From Coxiellaceae bacterium (GTDB lineage Bacteria; Pseudomonadota; Gammaproteobacteria; Berkiellales; Berkiellaceae): a stretch of DNA of 48,882 nucleotides. The notes below the pieces were generated by a model, which worked only from the letters and a program-made list of their open reading frames with translations, was not told the origin of the DNA and did no database searches. The DNA lies in contig CANJXG010000007.1 of NCBI GenBank assembly GCA_947478905.1, positions 1 through 48,882 on the forward strand, in the 5' to 3' direction. Positions within the stretch are counted from its first letter, which is position 1. Every line of letters starts with the position of its first letter. The position numbers and the translations under genes were made by a program. Of this stretch, positions 20,345 through 29,366 are shown one piece after another.

Positions 20345-20942
20345 ATAACTGCTCGTGGATACGTTTTTCTAGTCGATCAGTGGCTTCAAAAAGGGCATCT
20401 ACTTGTTCGTAGAAATCCTCTAATTCGTACTGCGTGGGTAAGACTTTTTTTTCTTCTTGTAAAAAAAGAGCGAGATCGTGTGTGCGAGCGCGTGTTTGAG
20501 TCTTAATCCATTGATGCGCATTGGTAAGTGTTTTGCCAATATTAAAGGCAATCATATCTCCGGTGATTTTTGCAAGATGTCCTTCCAAATCGATATCTAT
20601 TTGTTGCATAGCTTTATGAAGTGCAGTTAAAATAGCAATGTCTCCCTTCACGCATATGTTATTTTTTATAAAAACAGACGCAGAAGTTTTCGAAGAAGAT
20701 AATAACAATGCAATCAGATCGATTGTTTTTCCAGATACCATCACGTCTGGATTTTCAATAGTATTTTGAATGACTATATGCTCAGGGTTAATTTTAAAAA
20801 AAAGAGAATAACCCAGATCACTACACTGTATTTCGCCTGTTTTACCGACATAATTATTTAAAGGAATAAATACTTGAGGATCTAGTATTTTCAGAATATG
20901 AATTAACAAATTAATATTTATAGGCATAATGGATTGCAACAA
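20331..20942 (-). CDS. ubiJ: Ubiquinone biosynthesis accessory factor UbiJ
   Basis: UbiJ binds lipid intermediates and organises the Ubi complex. The 203-residue product has an SCP2-like lipid-binding domain over about residues 25-115 (DVMVSGKTIDLIALLL, IDIDLEGHLAK) and a helical C-terminal part ending in a coiled-coil-like DQVDALFEATDRLEKRI region. Identity rests on this architecture and its position between ubiE and ubiB, overlapping both. An ATG five codons downstream is an alternative start. Confidence 0.88.
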   Translation of the reverse strand: MLQSIMPININLLIHILKILDPQVFIPLNNYVGKTGEIQCSDLGYSLFFKINPEHIVIQNTIENPDVMVSGKTIDLIALLLSSSKTSASVFIKNNICVKGDIAILTALHKAMQQIDIDLEGHLAKITGDMIAFNIGKTLTNAHQWIKTQTRARTHDLALFLQEEKKVLPTQYELEDFYEQVDALFEATDRLEKRIHEQLYGPI

Positions 20943-21654
20943 TACCTAAAGATAAAGTTTGAAAATAGCATTGATCAAAACCCGCTTGAGTAATGAGCAT
21001 TTTAAATGCTTCTGGATTTGGATGCATACGGATGCTTTGCGCAAGATATTCATAGCTGGCAGCGTCTTGTGTGACGATTTGACCAATAAAGGGGAGTACT
21101 TTAAATGAATAGGTGTCATACAGTTGCGTAAAACCGGGAAGCGTTGGCGTTGTAAATTCTAAAATGATTAATATTCCGCCTGGTTTTAAAATACGGTATA
21201 AATCGGCGAGTGCTTTTGCTTTATCTGGAAAATTGCGTATTCCAAATGCCAGCGTGATCCTATCAAAAGCGTTATTATTAAAGGGGAGCTGTTCTCCATT
21301 GGCTTGAATAAAGGTTACATTTTTAAATAAGCCTTTATTTATAAGTCGACTTCGACCTAAAGTGAGCATGGCATTATTAATGTCCGCTAACATAATATGG
21401 CCTGTTTTTCCTACCTTTGGCGCGATAAGTGCAGCCATATCTCCCGTGCCGCCTGCTAGATCTAAGACCGTGTGTCCAGGTTTTAACTGTGCATTTTCTA
21501 TTGCTTTTTTCTTCCATAAACGATGTGTGCCTAAAGACAGTAAATCATTCATGAGGTCATATCGGTTCGCTACAGAGTTAAAAACGCCATCTACTTTTTT
21601 TTGTTTGTCACGAAGTGGGATTTTTTCAAATCCAAAATGGGTTTGATCGGACAT
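20911..21654 (-). CDS. ubiE: Ubiquinone/menaquinone C-methyltransferase UbiE
   Basis: SAM-dependent methylation of the quinone ring. The 247-residue product has the N-terminal THFGFEKIPLRDKQKKV and VFNSVANRYDLMNDLLSLG, both UbiE hallmarks, the SAM loop VLDLAGGTGDMA near 68-79, and the C-terminal IVAIHYAYK. The length is normal. Its 3' end overlaps ubiJ by 32 bases. Confidence 0.97.
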   Translation of the reverse strand: MSDQTHFGFEKIPLRDKQKKVDGVFNSVANRYDLMNDLLSLGTHRLWKKKAIENAQLKPGHTVLDLAGGTGDMAALIAPKVGKTGHIMLADINNAMLTLGRSRLINKGLFKNVTFIQANGEQLPFNNNAFDRITLAFGIRNFPDKAKALADLYRILKPGGILIILEFTTPTLPGFTQLYDTYSFKVLPFIGQIVTQDAASYEYLAQSIRMHPNPEAFKMLITQAGFDQCYFQTLSLGIVAIHYAYKY

Positions 21655-21656
21655 TT

Positions 21657-22382
21657 TTAGACCCTCATTTTTAAAATAACACTGTTGAGGTTTCGATTAG
21701 GGCTTATTTGGGATCCGTTTTCTAGACTTTGCTGTACGTTCAAGGCATCTGCTTTGGTAGGAAAGGGGCCAATATAAACGCGATACCACGACTCAGCTGC
21801 ATTAATGGTAACGGTTTGAATACGCGCTTCTAATCCTTGAAGGGCTAAGATAGCTTTAAGCTCATCAGCCTGTTCTTGTGTTTTAAAAGAGCCTGCTTGT
21901 AAAATATAAGGTAATGCATTGTTTTTAGTAGTGTGGGCACTTTCAGTATGCACGGTATCCACATTAATCGTAGGTAATAGAGTATAAAAATCAAATCGTG
22001 ATTCAGCGGGGATATTTTGCTTTTTATACGCATCTAATGCTCGGAGATCTTTTAAATCACTCATATTGACGGTATGCTTTTCTTTTTTCTTTTTATCCAC
22101 TTCAGAGGATTGCATGTATTTTGTATTTTTAATAGCTTTAGGTTTTATTATATTAGGTTTTACTGCTTGTATTGTTTTGTGTTCTACAGGGGGCAGCATG
22201 GTCTTATTTTTAGAGTGATTGCATTTCCAAAAGATAAAGCTAGACAGTGCCACCCCAAAAATGAGCCCTAACACCATCCAGGCCCAGCTGGGTAAGCCTG
22301 TAGAGCCTTGCAGGTTAGTTTTATAGCGATTATAACGCTTTTGAGTTAATTTGGATCGGTTTTTAGCGTAATCTTTAGTCAT
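21657..22382 (-). CDS. Membrane-anchored SPOR-domain protein (FtsN-like)
   Basis: A 241-residue bitopic protein: a basic cytoplasmic start, one membrane helix (about residues 33-52, WAWMVLGLIFGVALSSFIFW), a Lys/Thr-rich periplasmic linker and a C-terminal SPOR domain (about 158-240, YILQAGSFKTQEQADELKA and YRVYIGPFPTKADA). SPOR binds denuded septal peptidoglycan, so a role in division is likely. It could be FtsN, but FtsN is usually next to argS, not ubiE. It ends 2 bases from the ubiE start. Confidence 0.85.
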   Translation of the reverse strand: MTKDYAKNRSKLTQKRYNRYKTNLQGSTGLPSWAWMVLGLIFGVALSSFIFWKCNHSKNKTMLPPVEHKTIQAVKPNIIKPKAIKNTKYMQSSEVDKKKKEKHTVNMSDLKDLRALDAYKKQNIPAESRFDFYTLLPTINVDTVHTESAHTTKNNALPYILQAGSFKTQEQADELKAILALQGLEARIQTVTINAAESWYRVYIGPFPTKADALNVQQSLENGSQISPNRNLNSVILKMRV

Positions 22383-22477
22383 CTGATTGAATTATTTTGC
22401 AATTAGTTTTTTTATAGAGGATCTTAGGGTATTATCGCAAGAACTTAACACTTGTGCAAAAGTAACTGAATTATATT

Positions 22478-23677
22478 ATGTTAGTTAGAAAGAAGAATAT
22501 TGATGTTTTAATTATAGGCGCAGGTGCAGCAGGATTGATGTGCGCCATAGAGGCGGGTAAGCGTCATCGCAGGGTCATGGTTTTAGATCATGCCAATAAA
22601 CCGGGTAAAAAGATTTTAATGTCTGGAGGGGGTCGCTGTAATTTTACCAATTTAGGAGCTACCCCCCATAATTATACTTCGCATAATCCTCATTTTTGTA
22701 AGTCAGCTTTAAGTCGGTATACGCAATGGGATTTTTTAGAATTGGTAAAACGGCATGGTATTGCATTTCATGAAAAAACACAGGGTCAATTATTTTGTGA
22801 TAATCAGTCTAAAGATATTGTTAATATGCTTTTATTGGAATGCCAAAATGCCGGCGTAATACTTCAATTAAACACCGAAGTGGAAGAGATTATACAAGAA
22901 GGCGACCATTTTATTATTCAAACGCAAGAGGATTGTTTTATAGCACACTCTTTAGTGATTGCAACGGGGGGACTCTCTATTCCCACGATGGGAGCCTCTC
23001 CTTTTGGGTATAAAGTAGCGCAGCAATTTGGGATCCCGGTATGGCCTACTCGAGCAGGTTTGGTGCCTTTTACATTAGATCTAAAAGATAAAGAAAGATT
23101 TTCTGTTTTATCCGGTATTTCTAATGAAAGTATCGTGCAGGCACAAGGATATAGTTTTAAAGACAATATATTGTTTACGCACAGAGGATTAAGTGGTCCA
23201 GCTATTTTACAAATTTCTAGTTATTGGTCCTCCAGTGCTCCCTTAATTATTAATTTATTACCCAATTGTGAATTAGGAGCAGTTTTAAAATTAGCTCAAA
23301 AACAATCTCCTACTCAAAGTTTAAAAACGTGTTTATCGCATTATATTAATAAAAAAGTAGCGGGTGCGATTTTGAGTGAGCGCTATCAGGCAGAGTCTGA
23401 TCAAAAATTATCTCTTTTTTCCTATGCTCAATTTGAAGATATTGCACGTTTATTTCACCAATGGCATGTCAAACCAGCTGGAACTGAAGGATATCGTACG
23501 GCAGAAGTCACCTTAGGCGGAGTCGATTGCGATGCTTTATCCTCTAAAACGATGGAAGTGAAAAATCTGCCTGGATTATATTTTATAGGTGAAGTATTGG
23601 ATGTAAGCGGGTGGTTAGGCGGATATAACTTTCAATGGGCTTGGTCATCTGGTTGGGCCGCCGGGCAGGTCGTGTAA
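22478..23677 (+). CDS. HI0933/YhiN-family flavoprotein
   Basis: A 399-residue FAD-binding protein with the dinucleotide fold DVLIIGAGAAGLMCAIEAGKR near 9-29, GKKILMSGGGRCNFTN near 44-59 and the C-terminal GEVLDVSGWLGGYNFQWAWSSGWAAG, all typical of YhiN/HI0933 family proteins. The physiological substrate of the family is not established. It is divergent from the SPOR gene across 95 bases. It ends about 40 bases before a strong promoter for the next gene, so it is a single transcription unit. Confidence 0.92.
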   Translation: MLVRKKNIDVLIIGAGAAGLMCAIEAGKRHRRVMVLDHANKPGKKILMSGGGRCNFTNLGATPHNYTSHNPHFCKSALSRYTQWDFLELVKRHGIAFHEKTQGQLFCDNQSKDIVNMLLLECQNAGVILQLNTEVEEIIQEGDHFIIQTQEDCFIAHSLVIATGGLSIPTMGASPFGYKVAQQFGIPVWPTRAGLVPFTLDLKDKERFSVLSGISNESIVQAQGYSFKDNILFTHRGLSGPAILQISSYWSSSAPLIINLLPNCELGAVLKLAQKQSPTQSLKTCLSHYINKKVAGAILSERYQAESDQKLSLFSYAQFEDIARLFHQWHVKPAGTEGYRTAEVTLGGVDCDALSSKTMEVKNLPGLYFIGEVLDVSGWLGGYNFQWAWSSGWAAGQVV

Positions 23678-23717
23678 ATTAGGTGTAGTATCGCATGAAA
23701 AAAATAATGTAAAGAAC

Positions 23718-23746
23718 TTGATTTTTTTAGTCAGATAGCCTATAAT
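23718..23746 (+). promoter_or_regulatory. Sigma-70-type promoter for the 774-residue protein
   Basis: TTGATT at 23718-23723 and TATAAT at 23741-23746, separated by exactly 17 bases, lie 39 bases before the chosen start. The -10 is a perfect consensus. Confidence 0.75.
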
Positions 23747-23784
23747 AGCGCCTTGTAGTAATTATTATGAGAGGTCGCTTTATC

Positions 23785-26109
23785 ATGCTAAATGTACCAG
23801 AACTAGAATCAAAATCGGATGCAGAGTTTAAAATACCGGAATTAGAATATGAAGACCCAATACCGGATGAAGACCCAATACCGGAATTAGAATATGAAGA
23901 CCCAATACCGGATGAAGACCCAATACCGGATGAAGACCCAATACCGGAATTAGAATATGAAGACCCAAAATCGGATGCAGCGTCTGAAATACTGGCATTA
24001 GAATACAAAGAGCCCCCTGTTGAGGCGCTTTCAGCAGCGTTAGTGTCCCAGACAGCAGTTCTATCCTCGTCGACTTTGCTCGAGCGTGTTTATCAGAGTA
24101 TGTTTGCTACAGTTGCTAATCCACTTAAATTTACTTATGGTGCGGCTGTTAATTTGGGCGTACCGCTGACAACAGAAATGAGCAAAACCGTATATTCTCT
24201 AGTCTGCACGTATGGGAATACGAACATTTCGCTATTTAGCACTAGCCTAGAAACTCAAGGTCGTATATTCACACGAACAAGTGACCGTACTGGTTACCAT
24301 GTTGACGTCGCATCTGCCGCCTGGACATTCGGCGGTTATGTAGCAAATCAAGGGTCCTCTTGTGTCGCCGCTCAAACAGCTGCAGTTGCGTATCAGCATG
24401 TTGTGGGTGATGTAGAATTACAAGACGAATATGAATTGAGCCAAAAGCTGATAGACACTGTCAGGGCTTTACCTGATGATGTTAAGCTATTATTTGACGG
24501 TCTTAATCATATCGTTAATGCTATACCCGTAGACTTTATGGAGCAAGTCGTCTCCCCGATAATGGCTGAGTGTGTACGTAAGACACCTTTGGGAATGCTA
24601 TTCGAGCAACTATCTGTTGGAGACAAGAGTACTGCAATACTTAAAGCCATATTTAATGTGCCCGCTCAGGCTGTCTCAGTGCGACAGTATCAAACACAAG
24701 GTCAATATCAGGTAAGAATTACTAAAGCCATAGACACATTAAAAGTGCCTGGTTTGCGATCGCTACAAGATGCTAAGAGTGTATATCATATGTATGAGGC
24801 TTATCAGAAATTAAGTCAGGTTATACAAAAATTTGAAGAACATTCTGCTGTTTTTATTAAAGTCAAGCCTGCATTGGAAAAGGTTCGAGATGCAGTAAGC
24901 AAGGGCCCGGCTGCGAGCGAGTTTAAAGAATGGTGGTCACAACCAAGCGAGACTCCACAATGTATTGCAGATGCGATGTTTTTATGTGAGCAAATGGTTA
25001 AGGTTTGTAGTCAAAAGCAAGCAGAAATGATGCCGTATATAAACGCTGGACGTGAGGGAATGTTGGAGGTTATAGATCCTAACTGTTTAGCGAAACAATT
25101 AGTCTGTGCAACGGTGAATATTGGAATTCATCAGGCTAAACAGCAATCTGGTAAAGCGGCTCAGATTTGTACAGATACCTTGATAAATACCTGCTTAAAT
25201 TCGGCAGTTTACAATAGTGTGGTTGGACCAATGAGCGCTCTTGTCGCTGGCAGTGCTCCAGCTGCTTTGCTGAATGGAGGGGCTAGTGTGGGCATTACTC
25301 CTGAGAATGCAGTAAACGCAATGGCTGTGTTTGATGCCCCTATTAAGCAGACGATTCTTGTAAATATTCAAGTGATTTTAACGCAGTTAGATGCGAAGGT
25401 CACAGGTGTTGTTGCAGAAGCTTGGCAAGAAAAAGAAGATGAGAAAGAAGCGCGAAAACAGTTTAACAATGATCTGGGTAAAGCAGGGAAATGTGTTGCA
25501 TTATACAGTGTGGGTGCGTTTAACGGTGTCGCTTTGTTAGGTGTTGCACCTGCTGCGAGCACAGTGGGGGTAGGATTAGCAGCAGCTGCTGTGACTTTGC
25601 CTCACCTTTTAAAACATTTTACTCAGGCTACTTCCGACGTGTGCTTGCGCCATACTCTTGATAAAGAACGCTCTAAGACAATGATTGGTGATATTGAAGG
25701 TGCTTTATCTGCGATTATTAAATTATGTATCACTCCACCTCCGCAAATCAAGCCTCCAATAGGCGTAGTGGAACGGCTTATTCCAGGCACACTCATATCT
25801 GCTGAGCCACAATTAGCGAATGCGAAAAATGTGGGAACACAAATTGGGATACAAATTAAGGACCAATTACCAGAAGCGTTAAATGCATTCGGCAATAATA
25901 TGGGGATAAAAGGTAAAATTGCCTCGGAGATAATGTATCCTCAAAGTGCTACTGAAAAAATAAATGGTATGGTAGATTTTATGTGTGTGCATGTAAGGCC
26001 ACATCTTATGTGGGCGTTCTGTTTAAGGAGGGATAGATATAATAATATCGACGAGGTCAGGGAAAAGGGTTTTTTAAATCGTCTTCGTGGACACAGATAT
26101 TGCAATTAG
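23785..26109 (+). CDS. Large protein with acidic repeat N-terminus, unknown function
   Basis: I do not recognise the family. ATG 23785 with GAGG 10 bases before is preferred to ATG 23767, giving 774 residues. Residues about 18-61 are an acidic Pro-Glu-Asp-Ile repeat with no folded look. The rest appears mostly helical, with a central KGPAASEFKEWW motif near 372 and a hydrophobic Ala/Gly/Val segment near 572-612 (NGVALLGVAPAASTVGVGLA) that could insert into a membrane. No cleavable signal peptide. The downstream gene (26194-28047) is a distant paralogue: both share the GPA-x(5-6)-WW motif, the Ala/Gly-rich membrane-like segment and a C-terminal helical region with a similar pattern. A role as a secreted effector or pore-forming factor is only inference. 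Confidence 0.85.
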   Translation: MLNVPELESKSDAEFKIPELEYEDPIPDEDPIPELEYEDPIPDEDPIPDEDPIPELEYEDPKSDAASEILALEYKEPPVEALSAALVSQTAVLSSSTLLERVYQSMFATVANPLKFTYGAAVNLGVPLTTEMSKTVYSLVCTYGNTNISLFSTSLETQGRIFTRTSDRTGYHVDVASAAWTFGGYVANQGSSCVAAQTAAVAYQHVVGDVELQDEYELSQKLIDTVRALPDDVKLLFDGLNHIVNAIPVDFMEQVVSPIMAECVRKTPLGMLFEQLSVGDKSTAILKAIFNVPAQAVSVRQYQTQGQYQVRITKAIDTLKVPGLRSLQDAKSVYHMYEAYQKLSQVIQKFEEHSAVFIKVKPALEKVRDAVSKGPAASEFKEWWSQPSETPQCIADAMFLCEQMVKVCSQKQAEMMPYINAGREGMLEVIDPNCLAKQLVCATVNIGIHQAKQQSGKAAQICTDTLINTCLNSAVYNSVVGPMSALVAGSAPAALLNGGASVGITPENAVNAMAVFDAPIKQTILVNIQVILTQLDAKVTGVVAEAWQEKEDEKEARKQFNNDLGKAGKCVALYSVGAFNGVALLGVAPAASTVGVGLAAAAVTLPHLLKHFTQATSDVCLRHTLDKERSKTMIGDIEGALSAIIKLCITPPPQIKPPIGVVERLIPGTLISAEPQLANAKNVGTQIGIQIKDQLPEALNAFGNNMGIKGKIASEIMYPQSATEKINGMVDFMCVHVRPHLMWAFCLRRDRYNNIDEVREKGFLNRLRGHRYCN
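23836..23967 (+). repeat. In-frame 27-bp and 18-bp repeats, order A-B-A-B-B-A
   Basis: Unit A (27 bases) encodes PELEYEDPI and unit B (18 bases) PDEDPI. Copies are identical at DNA level except the last A end, indicating recent slippage or expansion. The product is strongly acidic. All unit lengths are multiples of three, so copy-number change keeps the frame. Confidence 0.95.
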
Positions 26110-26122
26110 TTATCTTTAAAAC

Positions 26123-26151
26123 TTGACATTATTGTAAACTTACCTCATTAT
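26123..26151 (+). promoter_or_regulatory. Possible promoter for the 617-residue protein
   Basis: A consensus TTGACA at 26123-26128 is followed, 17 bases on, by CATTAT, which matches the -10 consensus at 4 of 6 positions, 43 bases before the start. A perfect TATAAT at 26171-26176 has no fitting -35. Confidence 0.45.
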
Positions 26152-26193
26152 AGTTATATAGATCACTCAATATAATTGTAATGAGGTATACTT

Positions 26194-28047
26194 ATGCCAG
26201 GTCCAGATAACAAAGTCACTATTCACACGCAAGAACCTCTTGAAACCAAAGCACAACCAGATTCCCCCGAATCCAGCAGCTCCTCCTCTATCTGGAGTTA
26301 TGCGACTTCTTCTATTTATGGGGCCGCTTCCAGCGTAGCAGAGGCAGGCAGCTATGTTGCTTCTTCTACTTATGGTGCTGGTACTTATATTACTTCCTCT
26401 GTAGGCAGTGCCACGAGCAGCATTGTTTCTTACGTCGCTCCTGATCCAGATTTACGCTCAGCGGGAAGTGATGCTGCCTATTACGCGGGACTCAAAGCTG
26501 CAGTGCCGTTGGCAGCCACAGTAGGGACTGCCGTGCTGGGGTTCTTCGGCGCAACAGCTGCAGCCCCGGTAGTAGCTGTTGCTGGGCTTAGCTTTGGCAT
26601 AGGACATATAGCAGGCAATATAGGAAGCAAAACGTATCAATCATTGTTTGGTGCACAGGATGTCACTGCAGAAATCAGGGTAGTAACCCAAGGGTGCCAT
26701 AGCCTAGCGATAATACAAGAAAGTGTAAGTGGTTTAAATGAAAACATGACTACCATAGCGAATGCGTTACCAGCAGAAGTTTTAAATTCCATTGATTTCT
26801 CAGGTTTAGCGATATTAACTACCATTGTAGGGCTCAAAAAAGAAACACATGTTAAAGCACGTGATCTATTGATCAAGAATCAAAGCGTTGATTTTATACC
26901 TTTAATGTATGCTTTAAATCTTATGAAAAACAATATAGAAGTTTTAAAAAAGCAATATGAATTTTTGAATCAAGAAAAAGCTTCTATACAAGGTGCGGTA
27001 GAACGTATACAAAGTGCAGCACTTGCAGGACCTGCTAGCCAAAATTTGCAACAATGGTGGGCGCTACCTGGAATGGATTGGAGACAGATCCCAGGTATGA
27101 TAGCAAACTTAGGTGCGCAACTGGATAGTTTTGAGCTTATAGCACAATATCAAACAATCAATAAAGCCATTCAGCCTTATAGCCAGGCTTATTTAAGAGC
27201 AATGGCAACACAAGAGAATTTAGAGTCGGTCTCTAATAGTATGGTGAATGCTGTTATTAATACATTCATCTTAAGCTCTGCGGATCAAAGTGGGGCTGTA
27301 GCGCAACAGCAAGCTAAAAATTTTTCAGACGATGTTATTCATAAGCTGTGCACCGGGATTGTTGTGCAAGGTGCACTTGAAGCAGCGGGGGTGGGAGGCA
27401 ATGTCGTGAGCGTTGCAAAACTGTATAATAAAGAAATTACTGTTAAAATGAACTCATTATTAACGCAGTTGAGTGAAAAATTAAATATAAACGAACCTAA
27501 TATGCGCCTTATAGGACTTGGTGCACAAGGTGCTATTTTGATGAGTGCAGGCCCTGCTGCTTCTGCCGGTGGTGCACTCATCTTAGCAGCGCCCGATATT
27601 GCAAAGTTTTTAGTGCATAATGCAACGCGCACCGAATTAGTGAAGTTGTTTACCACCTCTTCAGCACAAGCAAAGCAGCGTGAAGTAAGAGATTTAATGG
27701 TTCAAATTATGCAATGCGTATTGATTGCTGAAGAAGAACATTTATTAAATGGTGAAATCCAGGGTGAGGGTGTCATGGTGCATGCTGATAACGCCGAGCT
27801 TTTGCAAGCATGTACAGCAGCAGGCAGCGCAATGGGTCTTTCTTTGAGTGAGGGTATTCCAAATTATTTAAATCAAACTGCTTCTCAGGCTTTAGGAGCC
27901 CCCAATATAGATATTACTACTCGCATACTAGCGCCTGGTTATTTTGCATCCTTGCAAGCTCTTTTTAAAAAGGGGGCCGTTGGCGCCATAGGTTCGCTTT
28001 TCGGGCGACAAGAGGATGAAGCGAAAAAACCGCCTCGTTTAAAGTGA
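26194..28047 (+). CDS. Large membrane-active-looking protein, paralogue of the upstream gene
   Basis: I do not recognise the family. GAGG at 26183-26186 supports the ATG; 617 residues. Residues about 25-85 are rich in Ser, Tyr, Ala and Gly with recurring SSxYGA-like steps. A long hydrophobic Ala/Gly/Val segment follows near 100-141 (LAATVGTAVLGFFGATAAAP), then a helical body with the GPASQNLQQWW motif near 278-289, and a second hydrophobic segment near 439-468 (GAQGAILMSAGPAASAGGAL). The C-terminus is charged (EDEAKKPPRLK). The hydrophobic segments at 439-468 and the motif match those of the upstream protein at 572-612 and 372, so the pair arose by duplication. Alternative: a phage-like tape or structural protein, but there are no phage genes nearby. 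Confidence 0.85.
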   Translation: MPGPDNKVTIHTQEPLETKAQPDSPESSSSSSIWSYATSSIYGAASSVAEAGSYVASSTYGAGTYITSSVGSATSSIVSYVAPDPDLRSAGSDAAYYAGLKAAVPLAATVGTAVLGFFGATAAAPVVAVAGLSFGIGHIAGNIGSKTYQSLFGAQDVTAEIRVVTQGCHSLAIIQESVSGLNENMTTIANALPAEVLNSIDFSGLAILTTIVGLKKETHVKARDLLIKNQSVDFIPLMYALNLMKNNIEVLKKQYEFLNQEKASIQGAVERIQSAALAGPASQNLQQWWALPGMDWRQIPGMIANLGAQLDSFELIAQYQTINKAIQPYSQAYLRAMATQENLESVSNSMVNAVINTFILSSADQSGAVAQQQAKNFSDDVIHKLCTGIVVQGALEAAGVGGNVVSVAKLYNKEITVKMNSLLTQLSEKLNINEPNMRLIGLGAQGAILMSAGPAASAGGALILAAPDIAKFLVHNATRTELVKLFTTSSAQAKQREVRDLMVQIMQCVLIAEEEHLLNGEIQGEGVMVHADNAELLQACTAAGSAMGLSLSEGIPNYLNQTASQALGAPNIDITTRILAPGYFASLQALFKKGAVGAIGSLFGRQEDEAKKPPRLK

Positions 28048-28080
28048 TAGTCTAAAGTGATAGTTTAAAATTTTAAGGTT

Positions 28081-28827
28081 TCAATCAAGATATCGTTTTT
28101 GCCATTCTAAATAGCAGTTTTGCACATAAGTGCAAAATGCTTCTTTAGATTCAAATTGCGTTGGATCAATAGCATCATATATATAATAATGAGCAGTTCT
28201 ATTTTGAGAGCGCATAATTTGCCAGAGTTTATATAGAAGGTGTTCATTTTGCCATTCAAAATCCACTTGGGATTCGTAATGTAAAAAAACCGGCACGATA
28301 GGGATCTTTGATTGCATGGATAATTCAAATACCCCATATCGAAACGGTAGATAAATACGCCGACCCTTGCAGCCTCCTTCTGGGTATAAACCAATACTAT
28401 CTCCTTCTTTCAGAGCTTGCACTAATGCTTCAAAGGATCGCTGTCTATCTATTTTATCTTCTCTATTGACATAAAAAGTGCCGGTAGCCTGGCTAATTTT
28501 TCCAACAATCCACCAATTTTTGACTGCACTTTTAGCCAAATAGCGTACAGGAAATAACGCGCTCATTCCAATATCTTCAAAAACAGAAGGATGATTAGCA
28601 ATCAAAATCATTTGTTTTGGTAGCGCGTGACTATTTTTTTGATGGAGTTTAAGTTGTACACCTAACGCTCTTACAAAGCTGGAGGCCCAATATTGATATA
28701 GCGGCTGCAAATAAAATCGGGTAAAATGGGGAGGAAGATAAGACAGAGGATACACAATGCTAGTGGCGAGCAGTAAATCAAGCCATCCAATGATCCATCG
28801 GAGTATAGAAAAAAAGGTGAGCAGCAT
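28081..28827 (-). CDS. Lysophospholipid acyltransferase-family protein
   Basis: A 248-residue PlsC-superfamily protein with a hydrophobic N-terminus (about residues 5-40), motif I NHPSVFEDIG near 79-88 (HxxxxD satisfied) and motif III YPEGGCKGRR near 147-156. The substrate is unknown; it may be phospholipid remodelling or ornithine-lipid-like chemistry. It is convergent with the 617-residue gene and lies 9 bases downstream of a hypothetical gene. Confidence 0.85.
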   Translation of the reverse strand: MLLTFFSILRWIIGWLDLLLATSIVYPLSYLPPHFTRFYLQPLYQYWASSFVRALGVQLKLHQKNSHALPKQMILIANHPSVFEDIGMSALFPVRYLAKSAVKNWWIVGKISQATGTFYVNREDKIDRQRSFEALVQALKEGDSIGLYPEGGCKGRRIYLPFRYGVFELSMQSKIPIVPVFLHYESQVDFEWQNEHLLYKLWQIMRSQNRTAHYYIYDAIDPTQFESKEAFCTYVQNCYLEWQKRYLD

Positions 28828-28836
28828 ACTAGTAAA

Positions 28837-29289
28837 TTATAGACGCGGGCGATACGCGGTTGTAGGCTCTTTGGGAACGAGCCTGAGTTTGGCATGAGGG
28901 CATAAGAAAATACAATGGCCTATTTCATTAAAATGAAATCGAACGTTTTCCATGATTTCTCCTAAGGGTCTATAGCATTGTGCAATATCATTCAAATGAG
29001 GCGCGTGTTTGATATTCACCCCAATATGTTCAAGTGCTTCACTGAGCTTATTAATAATATACGTATTATCAATGTATGGATTAATGCGAACATGATTCAG
29101 TTCAAAGAGCATGCCAGTTAATACAGTATGGTCCCATACTGGAGAGACTTGATTATTGGCTAAAGAGTGAACCTCCATGTATTCAATGATAATCAAATCT
29201 TGATTGAGCACAAACTCATACAGTTGTGCACAGGGCTCTGTAGTTAAAAGAGTAGCATTAATTAAGATTTCATAAGTTTTCATTTGCAT
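28837..29289 (-). CDS. Hypothetical protein, 150 residues
   Basis: No family recognised. The protein is soluble-looking, with mixed alpha/beta character and several Cys (near residues 20, 109, 129, 134). There is no signal peptide or membrane segment. It is divergent from radA with 77 bases between and precedes the acyltransferase gene by 9 bases, so the two probably form an operon. The length, spacing and codon use agree with a real gene. Confidence 0.7.
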   Translation of the reverse strand: MQMKTYEILINATLLTTEPCAQLYEFVLNQDLIIIEYMEVHSLANNQVSPVWDHTVLTGMLFELNHVRINPYIDNTYIINKLSEALEHIGVNIKHAPHLNDIAQCYRPLGEIMENVRFHFNEIGHCIFLCPHAKLRLVPKEPTTAYRPRL

Positions 29290-29366
29290 ATAGAGTTTAT
29301 CGGCCGATGTTTGAAAAATTTAATTTAATTAATATGAATACTGTAAAAAAATGAGTGTGACTAATT

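Noticed and set aside
23727-24008. Minus-strand Ser/Gly/Ile repeat protein
   Set aside because: It is only the antisense reading of the acidic repeat in the gene at 23785.
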